Assembly: GCF_016595235.1 (NCBI RefSeq) | Contig: NZ_JAENHL010000007.1 | Location: 1,338,765 to 1,402,764, forward strand | DNA length: 64,000 nt | Direction: 5' to 3' | Origin: Taklimakanibacter albus | GTDB lineage: Bacteria; Pseudomonadota; Alphaproteobacteria; Rhizobiales; Aestuariivirgaceae | Shown: piece after piece, positions 44,176 to 52,793 of the stretch | Layout: each line of letters starts with the position of its first letter | Numbering within the stretch: position 1 is the stretch's first letter | The notes under the pieces: generated by a model | Told to the model about the DNA's origin: nothing | Database searches by the model: none | The model's input: only the letters and a program-made list of their open reading frames with translations | Made by a program: the position numbers and the translations under genes

Positions 44176-44466
44176 TCATTCCGACAGTTCCTTCTTGATC
44201 GGAACCTTGCGCGCCTGGCGCATGATCTTCTTCATCGCGACGGCATGCTGCCTGCGCACCGGGAACGCCTTGCCGACGTGAAGGGTGATCACCCGGCCGC
44301 GCCGGATACGGTAGTTGATGCCCTCGGCCGTGATGCCGTTGGCCGCCTTGTCCAAGGCCGGCTCGGCCGCCGTGAAGATGCGCCGCCGAACCTCGGCGAC
44401 GTCGACACCACAGATCCGCTCCAGGTAGCGCAGGACCGCATGATCGGTGACGGGGAGCCTCGCCAT
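44176..44466 (-). CDS. phage protein of unknown function (96 aa)
   Basis: A 96-residue basic protein: VTDHAVLRYLERICGVDVAE, then RRRIFTAAEPALDKAANG and a Lys/Arg-rich C-terminus. The N-terminal segment resembles small nuclease-inhibitor or toxin-like folds seen in phages (DUF4258-like) but recognition is weak. It abuts the MT-A70 gene. Confidence 0.6.
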   Translation of the reverse strand: MARLPVTDHAVLRYLERICGVDVAEVRRRIFTAAEPALDKAANGITAEGINYRIRRGRVITLHVGKAFPVRRQHAVAMKKIMRQARKVPIKKELSE

Positions 44467-45035
44467 CAGGCGGCCTCCTCGTATTTGCCGAGCTGATCGC
44501 CCCAGACGTCATATCCAGGCCATTGCTCGGTAGCGAAAAGCTCGCAGCCGAATTCGGTCGGCAAGAGACGCGTGATCAGCTCGCGCATTTCAGGCGGCTT
44601 GCGAGAGTGTTCCCGTCGAAGCGACTCGATCGAGTTTTTGATCGACCGTGATCCATAAGTTGGCGAGCCTATCGTCCCGATGATGAACGGCTCGCACGAA
44701 GAGCGCAGAATGTAGCCGCCTCCCATTGCGGTCTTGCCGGTCTTCGTGAGCTTCAACCAACTCCCGCCAGTTTTGTATTTGAAGCCATGACGCTTCATCA
44801 CCTCCAGGGCGAACGGCAGTCGTGGCCAGATCGCCCACATGATGTAGACGCAATCACCGCGCGCGAGCTGCGAGACCGGAAGGTTTAATATCTCCTCATC
44901 CGGCATCGTCTTGTAGTGCGCCTCGGGCGATCGGCCATAGCCCTTGGAGCTACGCATTTTGTAGCGCCAGGGGAAGTCGGCGAGGATGACGCCATAGGAA
45001 AGCGGCTTGAGATTGTCGAAGGGCCAGCCTGTCAT
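44466..45035 (-). CDS. MT-A70-family N6-adenine methyltransferase
   Basis: A 189-residue enzyme with YGVILADFPWRYK near residues 14-26, the catalytic DPPW-type motif (here DFPW), then YIMWAIWPRLPFALEVMKRH and TEFGCELFATEQWPGYDVWG. The family methylates adenine in DNA or RNA. It lies in the early/middle operon, so it acts before or during replication, unlike the D12 methylase at the right end. Confidence 0.88.
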   Translation of the reverse strand: MTGWPFDNLKPLSYGVILADFPWRYKMRSSKGYGRSPEAHYKTMPDEEILNLPVSQLARGDCVYIMWAIWPRLPFALEVMKRHGFKYKTGGSWLKLTKTGKTAMGGGYILRSSCEPFIIGTIGSPTYGSRSIKNSIESLRREHSRKPPEMRELITRLLPTEFGCELFATEQWPGYDVWGDQLGKYEEAA

Positions 45036-45322
45036 TGGACTAGCCCCTGCGATCTGGCGAACCTGTAGATCGCCGCGGCCTCCTGGGCTGTGATCCCGAC
45101 CCGGACCAGGTGGCCGCAGGTCGACGCGACCAAGGCCATCAGGAGCGGCTCCTCGGGATCATAGATCTGCTTTTCGTCGAGCATCACAACTCGCCCGTTG
45201 GCCTGCGCCCTCTCGAATTGCGCTCGCCGCACTTCGACGAACTGCTCACGCGCCGGCTTGCCGGAAGCGTCGGCCGCGTCGAAATGAGCGATCAGCTCCC
45301 GCATCGTGATTGTGGGGCTCAT
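45032..45322 (-). CDS. phage protein of unknown function (96 aa)
   Basis: A helical 96-residue protein overlapping both neighbours by four bases. The middle is acidic (LDEKQIYDPEEPLLMALVAS), and the C-terminus ITAQEAAAIYRFARSQGLV looks like a helical hairpin. No family was recognised. Confidence 0.6.
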   Translation of the reverse strand: MSPTITMRELIAHFDAADASGKPAREQFVEVRRAQFERAQANGRVVMLDEKQIYDPEEPLLMALVASTCGHLVRVGITAQEAAAIYRFARSQGLVQ

Positions 45323-46020
45323 TCGGCCTCCTGCAGCGCTTTACGCAGCTTGCGGCCGAGCGCCTTGGTGATCGTGACCCAATCGGCGTTGGACCATTCT
45401 GCCGGCTCGCTCTTGTCCAGCACCTTCTGGCCGTAGAGGAACAGGCCTTCGCTGCGCTCGCCATCTGAGCAGGTCCAGGTGTGGGGAATGGAAACCGCGC
45501 CGATCGCGATGAGCTTCAGCCATTGCGCCACGGCGATGCGGTATCCGGGGAAGTCGCGGAAGGCTGACGCCATCGGGCCTGGCTTGCTCCAATCCACATT
45601 GCCTTCTCGCGCCAGCCACTTCTTCAGCGCTTCGATCACCCTCAAGGCATCTTCCGAACTCTTGAGCCAGCGCACAGACGCGATGCCGGTCTGCCGATGG
45701 ATGAAAGTCCACATCGCCTTCTCTTCGGGATCGCGGATGATGCCGAGGTTCCAGCCGGAGAGCCAAAGTGCCCTGATCTTGGGGGCATATTTATGCTCGG
45801 CATAGCCTGGCATCCGGCCTTTCGAGGGCTTCACGTGAAACCCCTTTTTGCCGAACAGCTCGATGACTTTCACAAGCTCATGGTCCGAGCAGTCGCGGGC
45901 AGAGTTCTTCCCGGTCACCAGGACGAGCATGTCGCGATACGTCTCGTCGTCGAGGCCCAACTCTTTTTTGGCGACATGGACCTTGGCGAGCATCTTGTTC
46001 CTGGGGGCGAGCGCGATCAT
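45319..46020 (-). CDS. gemA: GemA-like regulatory protein (Mu gp16, DUF1018)
   Basis: A 233-residue protein with the DUF1018 N-terminus: KVHVAKKELGLDDETYRDML, then VTGKNSARDCSDHELVKVIE, KIRALWLSGWNLGIIRDP and the aromatic WLKSSEDALRVIEALKKWL. In Mu, GemA changes host gene expression and DNA topology. The last 90 residues exceed the usual length and may be an added domain. Confidence 0.85.
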   Translation of the reverse strand: MIALAPRNKMLAKVHVAKKELGLDDETYRDMLVLVTGKNSARDCSDHELVKVIELFGKKGFHVKPSKGRMPGYAEHKYAPKIRALWLSGWNLGIIRDPEEKAMWTFIHRQTGIASVRWLKSSEDALRVIEALKKWLAREGNVDWSKPGPMASAFRDFPGYRIAVAQWLKLIAIGAVSIPHTWTCSDGERSEGLFLYGQKVLDKSEPAEWSNADWVTITKALGRKLRKALQEAE

Positions 46021-46196
46021 GACGCGCCCCCGCTGCGATCGCCTTCGACGAGCCAGATCGCCACCTGCAAAGTGTCGAAGAGATAGACGGTTCCGTCTTC
46101 GGTCGGCATCTCTTCGAGCTGCTCGGGCCGGTCCTTCAGGCGCGCGTCGCGAAAATAGGTGAGTTGACGGAGCAGAGCTTCCTTGTCGATGATCAT
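46017..46196 (-). CDS. small acidic phage protein (59 aa)
   Basis: ATG at 46196 overlaps the previous stop by four bases; the longer frame to 46268 is rejected. The protein has IIDKEALLRQLTYFRDARLK, then PTEDGTVYLFDTLQVAIWLV. Function unknown. Confidence 0.6.
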   Translation of the reverse strand: MIIDKEALLRQLTYFRDARLKDRPEQLEEMPTEDGTVYLFDTLQVAIWLVEGDRSGGAS

Positions 46197-46390
46197 TGCA
46201 TGAACCTCACGCAGTTTTCTGTCTTGCACTGGCCCCAAAGGTGGCCGTTGCCCGGCGCAGCGCTCCAAGCGAGCGGCTGACTACAGCCAGGGCAGGGAAA
46301 TGAGCCGCTGCTCGCACCGGCCTTCTGGGCTTCCTGCGCGATGGCAAAGGCGGCCAGGCAGGTGAGTATTTTTCCCTTCAGGATCGTCAT
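46193..46390 (-). CDS. small zinc-ribbon-like protein (65 aa)
   Basis: A 65-residue protein with an Ala-rich helix followed by CPGC and CKTENC, a four-cysteine pattern able to bind one zinc. It resembles the translation factor Com of Mu only in being a small zinc protein, and its position differs. It overlaps both neighbours by four bases. Confidence 0.65.
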   Translation of the reverse strand: MTILKGKILTCLAAFAIAQEAQKAGASSGSFPCPGCSQPLAWSAAPGNGHLWGQCKTENCVRFMQ

Positions 46391-46737
46391 TGCCGGCCCC
46401 TATGGTCGAACGTGATGCTGAACGTCACCGTTGTTTCGCCACCCTCCTCGATCACGTCACTTGCGATCGCGACCAGCTCCGCGCGGATCGCCGACATGCT
46501 TTGGTCGATCACCATGAGGTTTCGGGCATGGCTGCCTGCGCCCACCGTGAAGGTCATTTCACGAGTGTGTCGGCTTCCAAATCGGTGATCGGGGAAGAGC
46601 GCCGGCAGCGTCTCAGGGCGCGGGTTCATATCCGACCAGCGCGGCAAGCCAAGCTCCTTGGCGCGCTGGCAATCGTCGGCGTGAATGTAGGTGCTCCCAA
46701 CGAGTGTGGGGCTGCAATCCTGGTCAGCGTTCGCCAT
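46387..46737 (-). CDS. phage protein of unknown function (116 aa)
   Basis: ATG at 46737 has AAAGGGGG upstream and lies within the end of the 37-residue gene. The protein opens ANADQDCSPTLVGSTYIHAD and ends in beta strands (EGGETTVTFSITFDHRG). No family was recognised. Confidence 0.55.
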   Translation of the reverse strand: MANADQDCSPTLVGSTYIHADDCQRAKELGLPRWSDMNPRPETLPALFPDHRFGSRHTREMTFTVGAGSHARNLMVIDQSMSAIRAELVAIASDVIEEGGETTVTFSITFDHRGRQ

Positions 46738-46837
46738 TGCCGCCCCCTTTCCGCGCCGAGAGCAGCATCCAGTAAGGCAGGATGGCAAAGGCAATGCAGC
46801 CGATTTGCAGGGCGACGAGAACAAGGTGCCCGGTCAT
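46724..46837 (-). CDS. 37-residue membrane protein between gam and the next gene
   Basis: The short frame starts at ATG 46837, overlapping the gam stop as ATGA, and ends at TGA 46724. It encodes MTGHLVLVALQIGCIAFAIL, then PYWMLLSARKGGGNGER, one membrane span with a basic tail. The end overlaps the next gene's start. The tight fit at both ends supports a real gene. Confidence 0.6.
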   Translation of the reverse strand: MTGHLVLVALQIGCIAFAILPYWMLLSARKGGGNGER

Positions 46838-47364
46838 TGCGCTGCCTCCAGCCCCTCGGGCGTGAATGGCTCGACAATGAAGTCCTCGCCCTCTGACTTG
46901 ACCTTCACCCCATCTATGCCGTCGATCAGGGCGGGATTGGCCAGAATGGCCTCCTTGTTGATCTCGAATTTGTGGCGAAGGGCTTTCCGCCGCCTCAACT
47001 CGAGCAACCGCTTCACCAGGTCGTCGAGCTTCCAGATCTTCCCGATCGACACAGAGGGCGGCCGAAGTCGCCAGCTAGCCTTCCCGGCCGCGAAGCTGAT
47101 CGTCTTGGATTTGCCGTCCGTGAGAGTTGCGCGGTTCGCTTCGCAGTAGATTTGAATGCCCTTCACCAGGGCACTCTTACGGGTGACTAGCGGAAGCGCT
47201 CTCGCTTCCACCCGCGCCTTGATCGCAGCCAGCTCCTCCTTCAAGTCCGCATCCAGGCGGACGATCGCCAGGTCGATCGAGCCGATCTCGGCGATGAAGT
47301 CTGAAGCCTCGTTCCGGTCTTTCGGGACCGGCGCGTTGCTGGCCTTCGATTTAGTCTTGGTCAT
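46834..47364 (-). CDS. gam: Gam-like host-nuclease inhibitor
   Basis: A 176-residue Mu Gam-type protein: the coiled-coil core DFIAEIGSIDLAIVRLDADL, then VTRKSALVKGIQIYCEANRA, SFAAGKASWRLRPPSV and C-terminal IDGIDGVKVKSEGEDFIVEP. Gam is a Ku-like ring that shields phage DNA ends from exonucleases such as RecBCD. Confidence 0.92.
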   Translation of the reverse strand: MTKTKSKASNAPVPKDRNEASDFIAEIGSIDLAIVRLDADLKEELAAIKARVEARALPLVTRKSALVKGIQIYCEANRATLTDGKSKTISFAAGKASWRLRPPSVSIGKIWKLDDLVKRLLELRRRKALRHKFEINKEAILANPALIDGIDGVKVKSEGEDFIVEPFTPEGLEAAQ

Positions 47365-47638
47365 GCGGCGTTACCTCGGAGAGCTGTCGATAGATTTGGG
47401 GATCAAAGAAGCCGTGCCTGACCATCGTTGCGAGAATGGCTCGGGCAACCTGCTGTCCGGATGCAGACGCCACACACTGTTGTTCTGCCAGGACGGCGAT
47501 CTCCGAGAGCAGCTCGTTCTGCCCGTAGATCAGGCCGCCCATGGCCTTTATGTCGTTGATCGAAATGCCGGTGATTAGGCGGATATCGCCGCCGAGCGCG
47601 CGCGCGGCGGCGGCGTATGGATCGGCCTCGCGAGTCAT
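47351..47638 (-). CDS. phage protein of unknown function (95 aa)
   Basis: A mainly helical 95-residue protein: RLITGISINDIKAMGGLIYG, then QQVARAILATMVRHGFFDPQ. It overlaps gam by 14 bases and the upstream gene by four. No family recognised. Confidence 0.6.
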   Translation of the reverse strand: MTREADPYAAAARALGGDIRLITGISINDIKAMGGLIYGQNELLSEIAVLAEQQCVASASGQQVARAILATMVRHGFFDPQIYRQLSEVTPHDQD

Positions 47639-47892
47639 GCTTGGTCCATGTTGTTGATGATGAGGAGGAGCGCCGGCCGCCGCCGAAGCGGCGGAGTACT
47701 GTTTGCCGGCGCGGGAACGACCATCCCCGCGCCCTTTTCGAGATCGGCAGCCTCGCCAGCCATTTCGCGGACGAGCAGGCCCATGACGGCGAGTGCTTCC
47801 GGCGTCATGGACAGGCCTCGCGCGGAAAGCGTCAGGAGATCATCGGCGAGCACGGCCAGGCGTTCGCTGAAGGGGTCCGCTTCATTCAGCAT
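47635..47892 (-). CDS. phage protein of unknown function (85 aa)
   Basis: An 85-residue protein with two helices (FSERLAVLADDLLTLSARGL and PEALAVMGLLVREMAGEAAD) and a Pro/Arg-rich C-terminus. It overlaps the regulator-like gene by 11 bases. No family recognised. Confidence 0.55.
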   Translation of the reverse strand: MLNEADPFSERLAVLADDLLTLSARGLSMTPEALAVMGLLVREMAGEAADLEKGAGMVVPAPANSTPPLRRRPALLLIINNMDQA

Positions 47893-48316
47893 TGCCGCCC
47901 TCCTCCGCGCTCGTTGTCTTGATCCGGGAGTGGATGCAGCCGCCGCGACAAGCCCGATAGAGCTTCACGCGGAGGGAGGACGCCGAAGAAAAATTCCTGG
48001 CGCGCTTCTGATGATCTAGGCAGACATGCGCCGGTATCTCTTCGAGTACCGGGCACACGAGCGTGTCACCCATCAGCGCGCCGCGAGTCGCCTTCTCGAC
48101 GGTCTCATAGGTGCCGGCGTAGGTCTGCCGCAGCACTCCCGAGACCACGGAGCCCGAGACCCCGAGTCGCTTCGCGATTGCGCTCTGCGAAGAGCGATCG
48201 CAAGCTTCAGCCAAGCATCTGATCCAATCGGGCATAGCGTCGCCCCATGCATCGGTGGCATTGGCAAGCGAGACGCGCGGCGCACTGGTACCGGGCTTTG
48301 GTCCACGCGCACTCAC
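47882..48316 (-). CDS. helix-turn-helix protein of the early operon (144 aa)
   Basis: A 144-residue protein whose middle SSQSAIAKRLGVSGSVVSGV reads as a helix-turn-helix; the C-terminus has six cysteine/histidine residues (VCLDHQKRARN, CRGGCIHSR) that may bind metal. It lies in the early/middle operon after transposition genes and could regulate the switch to middle transcription. Confidence 0.65.
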   Translation of the reverse strand: MSARGPKPGTSAPRVSLANATDAWGDAMPDWIRCLAEACDRSSQSAIAKRLGVSGSVVSGVLRQTYAGTYETVEKATRGALMGDTLVCPVLEEIPAHVCLDHQKRARNFSSASSLRVKLYRACRGGCIHSRIKTTSAEEGGNAE

Positions 48317-48972
48317 AGCGGCACCTCGTCGACGTGAATTACATCGTTCACGACTGATCGGCGGTTCGGATCATAGACAAGGCGACCGGTCATGATGCGC
48401 GGCGGCACTGGTCCTGTTGCCATGCCAGGGGCGAGCCCATAGACCGGGCTGGTGCCGTATTTGTTGACGCGCCGAAGATATCCCGCTTCGATAAGATGCG
48501 AGACATAGGTCTCCGCTATCGCCTCCGACACGGTCAAGACGCCAGGAAGCGTGGATTGAAGGGCAAGCTCTCGGACATTGAACGACTTCAGCATCTTCAT
48601 CGCCCGCCACATCAGATCCATGACTTGATATCGCGGGCAAACGTTCCCTGCCCCGTCCAGGAAGTGAGGCAGATGCCGGGGCTTGATGATCGTGTAGAGC
48701 TTCGTCCGATCGACGCCGATGCCGGCGTAGGAGGCGACGCGCGCCTGGATGAGCAGGTGGACATAGCTATCCATCGCGCCGGCCGTGACAATGCAGCTCA
48801 CATTGCCCATGGGAATAGCCGTCGCAGCTTGAACCGCATCGGCGATCGAGAACGGCGCGCCGTTCTCACTGACCGCGAGAATTGCCGCCCACATGATTTC
48901 CGGCGTGGCGGCAGATAGGGCGAAAGTCGCGCCTTTTGCAGGAACCGTCGCCAAGCTTTGCGCTGCTCTCAT
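48313..48972 (-). CDS. early protein of unknown function next to transposition genes (219 aa)
   Basis: A 219-residue protein overlapping the B gene by four bases. The C-terminal half (ALQSTLPGVLTVSEAIAETY, then HLIEAGYLRRVNKYGTSPVY) looks like a winged helix; the N-terminal half is Ala-rich and helical. It may be a replication or regulation factor. No family recognised. Confidence 0.65.
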   Translation of the reverse strand: MRAAQSLATVPAKGATFALSAATPEIMWAAILAVSENGAPFSIADAVQAATAIPMGNVSCIVTAGAMDSYVHLLIQARVASYAGIGVDRTKLYTIIKPRHLPHFLDGAGNVCPRYQVMDLMWRAMKMLKSFNVRELALQSTLPGVLTVSEAIAETYVSHLIEAGYLRRVNKYGTSPVYGLAPGMATGPVPPRIMTGRLVYDPNRRSVVNDVIHVDEVPL

Positions 48973-49739
48973 GACGCCCTCCGCCGAAGCTGACGAGCGC
49001 GCGGCTTGGGCGAGCCCGTATAGACGTCATGGTCCCCCCAATCCGATAGCCCCACCTTTGAGAGGTTCTTCTGAAGCGCAACCTGGCGGATGCTCTCGAA
49101 GTTGATCACCAGTCGGCGCGTGATCCCGTCCGTCGTCTCAACGATGTGCTTCAACAGATCGTCGTGGATCGCCAGCTCCGGCACATAGATTTTCGCCAGA
49201 GATTTCGCGTCGTTGATATCGGCCGGCTCGGCCGGCACCCATTCGAGAACGCGATTATGAGCGCGCTCGAAGGCGATGAGCTTTTGCGGCAGTTGCTCCT
49301 CGCCGATAAAAACGACAGGCGCGGCGGACTTGTCCGAGATCTCGCGAACGACGTCGACCATCGTTTTTTTGACCAGGTGATCGGCCTCGTCGATGATCAG
49401 CGGCTTCGGGTCCTGTGCCAGTAGCTGAATGATCCGCTCAACCTTCGTCGCGACCGTTCCCTTGCTAGGATGACCGGTCAGCTCGTGCAGGATGGCATCG
49501 ACAAGCGAGGATGCATGCCATGATGAACCGCACTCGACGTAATAGGCATTATGCCGCTGCGCGCCGTGAACAGCGGCCGTCGTCTTGCCGAAGCCGCTCG
49601 GCCCATAGAAAACGCCGATGCCGGGAAGATGCGCCGGCCTCTCGCTCAGTCGAGTGATGAGCTGCAGACAGAGCGTGACGTTGCGAAGCGGCGCGGTCCC
49701 TCCGACGCTTGCATTGACTTTCTTCGTTCCGGTAGTCAT
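48969..49739 (-). CDS. Mu B-like AAA ATPase (transposition target protein)
   Basis: A 256-residue ATPase with Walker A YGPSGFGKTTAAVHG and Walker B KPLIIDEADHLVKK. The start at 49739 (MTTGTKKV) has AAAGG nine bases upstream; an ATG at 49790 is open but weaker. MuB coats target DNA, stimulates the transposase and gives target immunity. It follows A by 67 bases. Confidence 0.9.
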   Translation of the reverse strand: MTTGTKKVNASVGGTAPLRNVTLCLQLITRLSERPAHLPGIGVFYGPSGFGKTTAAVHGAQRHNAYYVECGSSWHASSLVDAILHELTGHPSKGTVATKVERIIQLLAQDPKPLIIDEADHLVKKTMVDVVREISDKSAAPVVFIGEEQLPQKLIAFERAHNRVLEWVPAEPADINDAKSLAKIYVPELAIHDDLLKHIVETTDGITRRLVINFESIRQVALQKNLSKVGLSDWGDHDVYTGSPKPRARQLRRRAS

Positions 49740-49806
49740 GATTTGCCTTTCCATATTGCTTTGCCTTCCGCCCGCGCTCGTCTGATCCACGAGCGCGGGT
49801 TTTCAC

Positions 49807-51921
49807 TCACGCTTCCTCAAGCCACTCACGTCCAAAGTCCTCGAACATCGCGATGTGCGCCTTGAATTCGGCGCTCTGCACGTAGCTGGTCAGCCAGCGC
49901 GCAGCGTCCGCGTCGACGGCATCGCTCTTCGTCATTGCTTCCTGGATCGCAATCGCGCGGCGGAACCGCTGCTTTGCGGTCTCGGGCAGGGAAACGACGT
50001 TTGTCGTCGCCTGTGCGATCGGCAATTGCCCCGGCATCGCAATCGGAGCTGAAAGAGCCGAAGCGGCCTCATCCAATGCTGGCGAGCTGTGTGTGTCGGC
50101 CGGCTTGGGGAAAGGCATGATGTTGCGGTTCTTGCTCTTCGCCAGCCCGAGCACGTCATCGATCATGTCGCGCGGCTTGATCCGGCGAGCTTCGCGACGG
50201 ATCTCTTGGGTTCTCTCACGGATAAGGTCTTGCTGCGCCGCCCGAGCTGCTGCAACGAGCTGGCGCGGATTGACGCCGGAGCGTTCGGGGCAGATGGCTT
50301 CGGCGAGGAAGGCACCGGTCTCGGACTCGAAGATATAGAGCCGTCCCAAGTCCTCCGGGTCCTGCCGGCAATAGACCTTCGCGCCCGCCATCAGCTCGTG
50401 CGCAATATAGTAGCCATAATCCAGGCGGATGCCTTGCTTCGTAACCGTTCGATAGCCGTCGCTGCCGGCGACCGGCGCGAGGAGCAGATCGAGCGCCCGC
50501 AGGTTCTCGATCTTCCGAAGCGCGCCATTGTAAGCCTGAGCGCGCAGGAAGGGCGTCTGTCCGTCGAGCCCTTTATGTGGCGAGTGCGCAAACTTGTCGG
50601 TGCACCAGGCATCCATGGCGCGCTGTAGCTCGTCGTGATCGAGGTCGACGCAGAACGTCTTTGCGTCGCTCTCGCCCAGGCGCGCCGCGAAGGCCCTGCG
50701 GGCCTCAATCTGCTTTCGATCCTGCACATTGTGGCCGATGAACCCAGGCAGAAGCGGCATGAGACCGCGCTGCAGAGTTCCGATGTGCCGCTCGACAATG
50801 CCCTTTTCTTCAGGCGAGAAGGGGTTGGTGATGTCGTGACCAATCCCGAGCGAATGCACCGCGCGCTTGAAGTGGTAGCTGGTAAAGTCCGCGCCGTTGT
50901 CCGTCCTGATCTGCTCCGGCACTCCCCAGGCGATGATCGCGCGGCGGATGAGTAGCAGCGCCGCCTCGGTCCTGGGCGTCCGGGTGACATAAGTCATCAT
51001 GCGCCGGGACCAGACGTCGACTGCGACATAGATCGAGTAGCGACCATCCTTCAGGAGGACGTCGGCCGGGGACGCGTCGATCTCCCATAGCTCATTGAGC
51101 CGACGAATATGGGAATAGGCGCCGGAGCCTGAAAGACGGATGCTGTTCCTGAAGCCATCGGGATTGGTGAGCTTCGCCACCACCGCGCCGTTCCTGGACT
51201 TCCAGGTCGAAATATAGCGCTGGAATGACCGGATCGAAGGAAGGGTCTCCGGCGCGAATTTCGCTTCGACGAGATCGCGAATGTGGTCGGCGGTCAGATG
51301 AGGCTGCGCGACGAGCAGCCCACTGATATAAATTGCGATCTCACCGTCGTCGGCAGTGCCGAGGGTGCTCTTCCGGCCCCGTTTTGAAACGCCATTGCCG
51401 ATCTGATGCCAATGTCCGGCGTCGCGAAGCATGCGCCAGCGCTTGATCGAGCGACCGGACGCATAGGCTATTTGCTGTTTGATCCAGCCGGGTATTTCGA
51501 TCAGGCCCTGATTGTAGCGGCCAGCGAAGTCGTAGTCGGCCGCCGCGCGGCCAAGCGCCAGGTTCGCGGAATAGTGGGCATCAGCCAGGCTCAGCAGCGC
51601 CAGTCGGGAGTCTCTCCGAAGCATATTCTTCTCGGTGAATACCGGGGGTGGCGGTGCGATCTCTGTTGTTGGAGTCGCGATCACGTCGACCTTCAACTCC
51701 TCGCTCTTCATTGCAACGCGAGCAGAAGCCGGGAGGACCGAAATGTGGTATTCGAAGCCGCCGCCAGGCCCTTTTCTCCGGCGCGCCAGCGGCTCACCGT
51801 CACTCGCCTTGGCGGACTTCCAGCCTTCCCGATCGGCCATCGATTGAATGTTGGATTTAGAGCCGGGCAGTCCCGGCAGTTTCCGCGCGGCGATCTCGGC
51901 GGCAGTGAGCCACTCTTTCAC
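49807..51921 (-). CDS. Mu A-like DDE transposase
   Basis: A 704-residue transposase. Residues 1-75 are the Mu-type winged helix that binds enhancer or ends (EWLTAAEIAARKLPGLPGSK), followed by the end-binding helices. The RNase-H core has D282 (WEIDASPAD), D341 (RTDNGADF) and E377 (EEKGIVERH), with exactly 35 residues between the last two. The C-terminal part should bind B. GTG at 51921 overlaps the ParB-like stop as GTGA. It joins phage ends to target DNA with a 5-bp stagger, matching the observed duplication. Confidence 0.95.
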   Translation of the reverse strand: MKEWLTAAEIAARKLPGLPGSKSNIQSMADREGWKSAKASDGEPLARRRKGPGGGFEYHISVLPASARVAMKSEELKVDVIATPTTEIAPPPPVFTEKNMLRRDSRLALLSLADAHYSANLALGRAAADYDFAGRYNQGLIEIPGWIKQQIAYASGRSIKRWRMLRDAGHWHQIGNGVSKRGRKSTLGTADDGEIAIYISGLLVAQPHLTADHIRDLVEAKFAPETLPSIRSFQRYISTWKSRNGAVVAKLTNPDGFRNSIRLSGSGAYSHIRRLNELWEIDASPADVLLKDGRYSIYVAVDVWSRRMMTYVTRTPRTEAALLLIRRAIIAWGVPEQIRTDNGADFTSYHFKRAVHSLGIGHDITNPFSPEEKGIVERHIGTLQRGLMPLLPGFIGHNVQDRKQIEARRAFAARLGESDAKTFCVDLDHDELQRAMDAWCTDKFAHSPHKGLDGQTPFLRAQAYNGALRKIENLRALDLLLAPVAGSDGYRTVTKQGIRLDYGYYIAHELMAGAKVYCRQDPEDLGRLYIFESETGAFLAEAICPERSGVNPRQLVAAARAAQQDLIRERTQEIRREARRIKPRDMIDDVLGLAKSKNRNIMPFPKPADTHSSPALDEAASALSAPIAMPGQLPIAQATTNVVSLPETAKQRFRRAIAIQEAMTKSDAVDADAARWLTSYVQSAEFKAHIAMFEDFGREWLEEA

Positions 51922-52793
51922 TTGCTGGCCCTCTTCTTCTTCGATGCGGCGGGGGGCTTTTTCGTCGGAGTGAGGCTCAGCGCCTTATGCTGGCGCAGAT
52001 ACTCGACAAACTGCCGTTGCGCTTTGTGCGGGGCCTTGTGCCAAGCCTTCACCAGCGCGGCGAAGGCCGCTTCATCGGCGGACTTGGGATCGACCTTGTT
52101 GTCGATGATGGACACGGCATCGGAGATCGACGCCGCCTTGGGCTTCTCCCCCTCCTTCGCCGGCAGCACCAGGGAAAGCACTCGGCCCTGCTTTTTCTGC
52201 TCGACCTTAGCGAGCTGGGCTAGCTGGGCTCCGTTGTCGGCCAGCCAAGTGCCGGTGACGGCCTTGCGAGTTTCCGGTGCGAGGCCGTTCCAGACTGCGA
52301 CGGCCGCGAAGAATGTCTGCTTGCTCAGGCCCGCCTTGCTGGCGATCTCGTCTGCGACTCCAAAGATCGGAGTTGCAGCATCATGCTTCTTTTTCGCGCC
52401 CGCGACGCCGCGCCGGCTGTCGGGGTAAAGCTCCTCATAGACCCGTTTCAGCTCGGCCAGGTGGCCAGCGCGATCAAGCGCCGTCAGCTCTTCGCGCCCG
52501 ACATTCTCAACACATTCGCGAAGGCGGATTTCAAGGTCCGGCTTGTCGGTCTCGCATTCCACGACGCGAGCCGAGATTTCTTCCATGCCGAGGAGCTTGT
52601 GCGCGGCCAGCCGGTGAGCACCGAAGACCAGGACATGCTTGTTGCCGCGCTTAACGATCTCGATCGGCTGCAGAAGGCCGTTCTTCTTGATCGTCTCGGC
52701 CATAACAGCGGCCTTGGCATCGTTGACTTCGCGGATACGATCCCCGACCTCGATATCCTCGATCGGAAAGAGGCGGACTTCGACGAGCTTCAT
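51918..52793 (-). CDS. ParB/RepB-like nuclease-domain protein between ner and A
   Basis: A 291-residue protein with the ParB N-terminal fold: VRLFPIEDIEVGDRIREVND, LLQPIEIVKRGNKHVLVFGA and the box GAHRLAAHKLL (the GERR-type motif), then a helical centre (EELTALDRAGHLAELKRVYE). ATG at 52793 overlaps the ner stop as ATGA; the longer frame to 52895 lies in ner. No ParA or parS was seen. It may bind CTP and spread on DNA, or act as a regulator during transposition. Confidence 0.88.
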   Translation of the reverse strand: MKLVEVRLFPIEDIEVGDRIREVNDAKAAVMAETIKKNGLLQPIEIVKRGNKHVLVFGAHRLAAHKLLGMEEISARVVECETDKPDLEIRLRECVENVGREELTALDRAGHLAELKRVYEELYPDSRRGVAGAKKKHDAATPIFGVADEIASKAGLSKQTFFAAVAVWNGLAPETRKAVTGTWLADNGAQLAQLAKVEQKKQGRVLSLVLPAKEGEKPKAASISDAVSIIDNKVDPKSADEAAFAALVKAWHKAPHKAQRQFVEYLRQHKALSLTPTKKPPAASKKKRASK

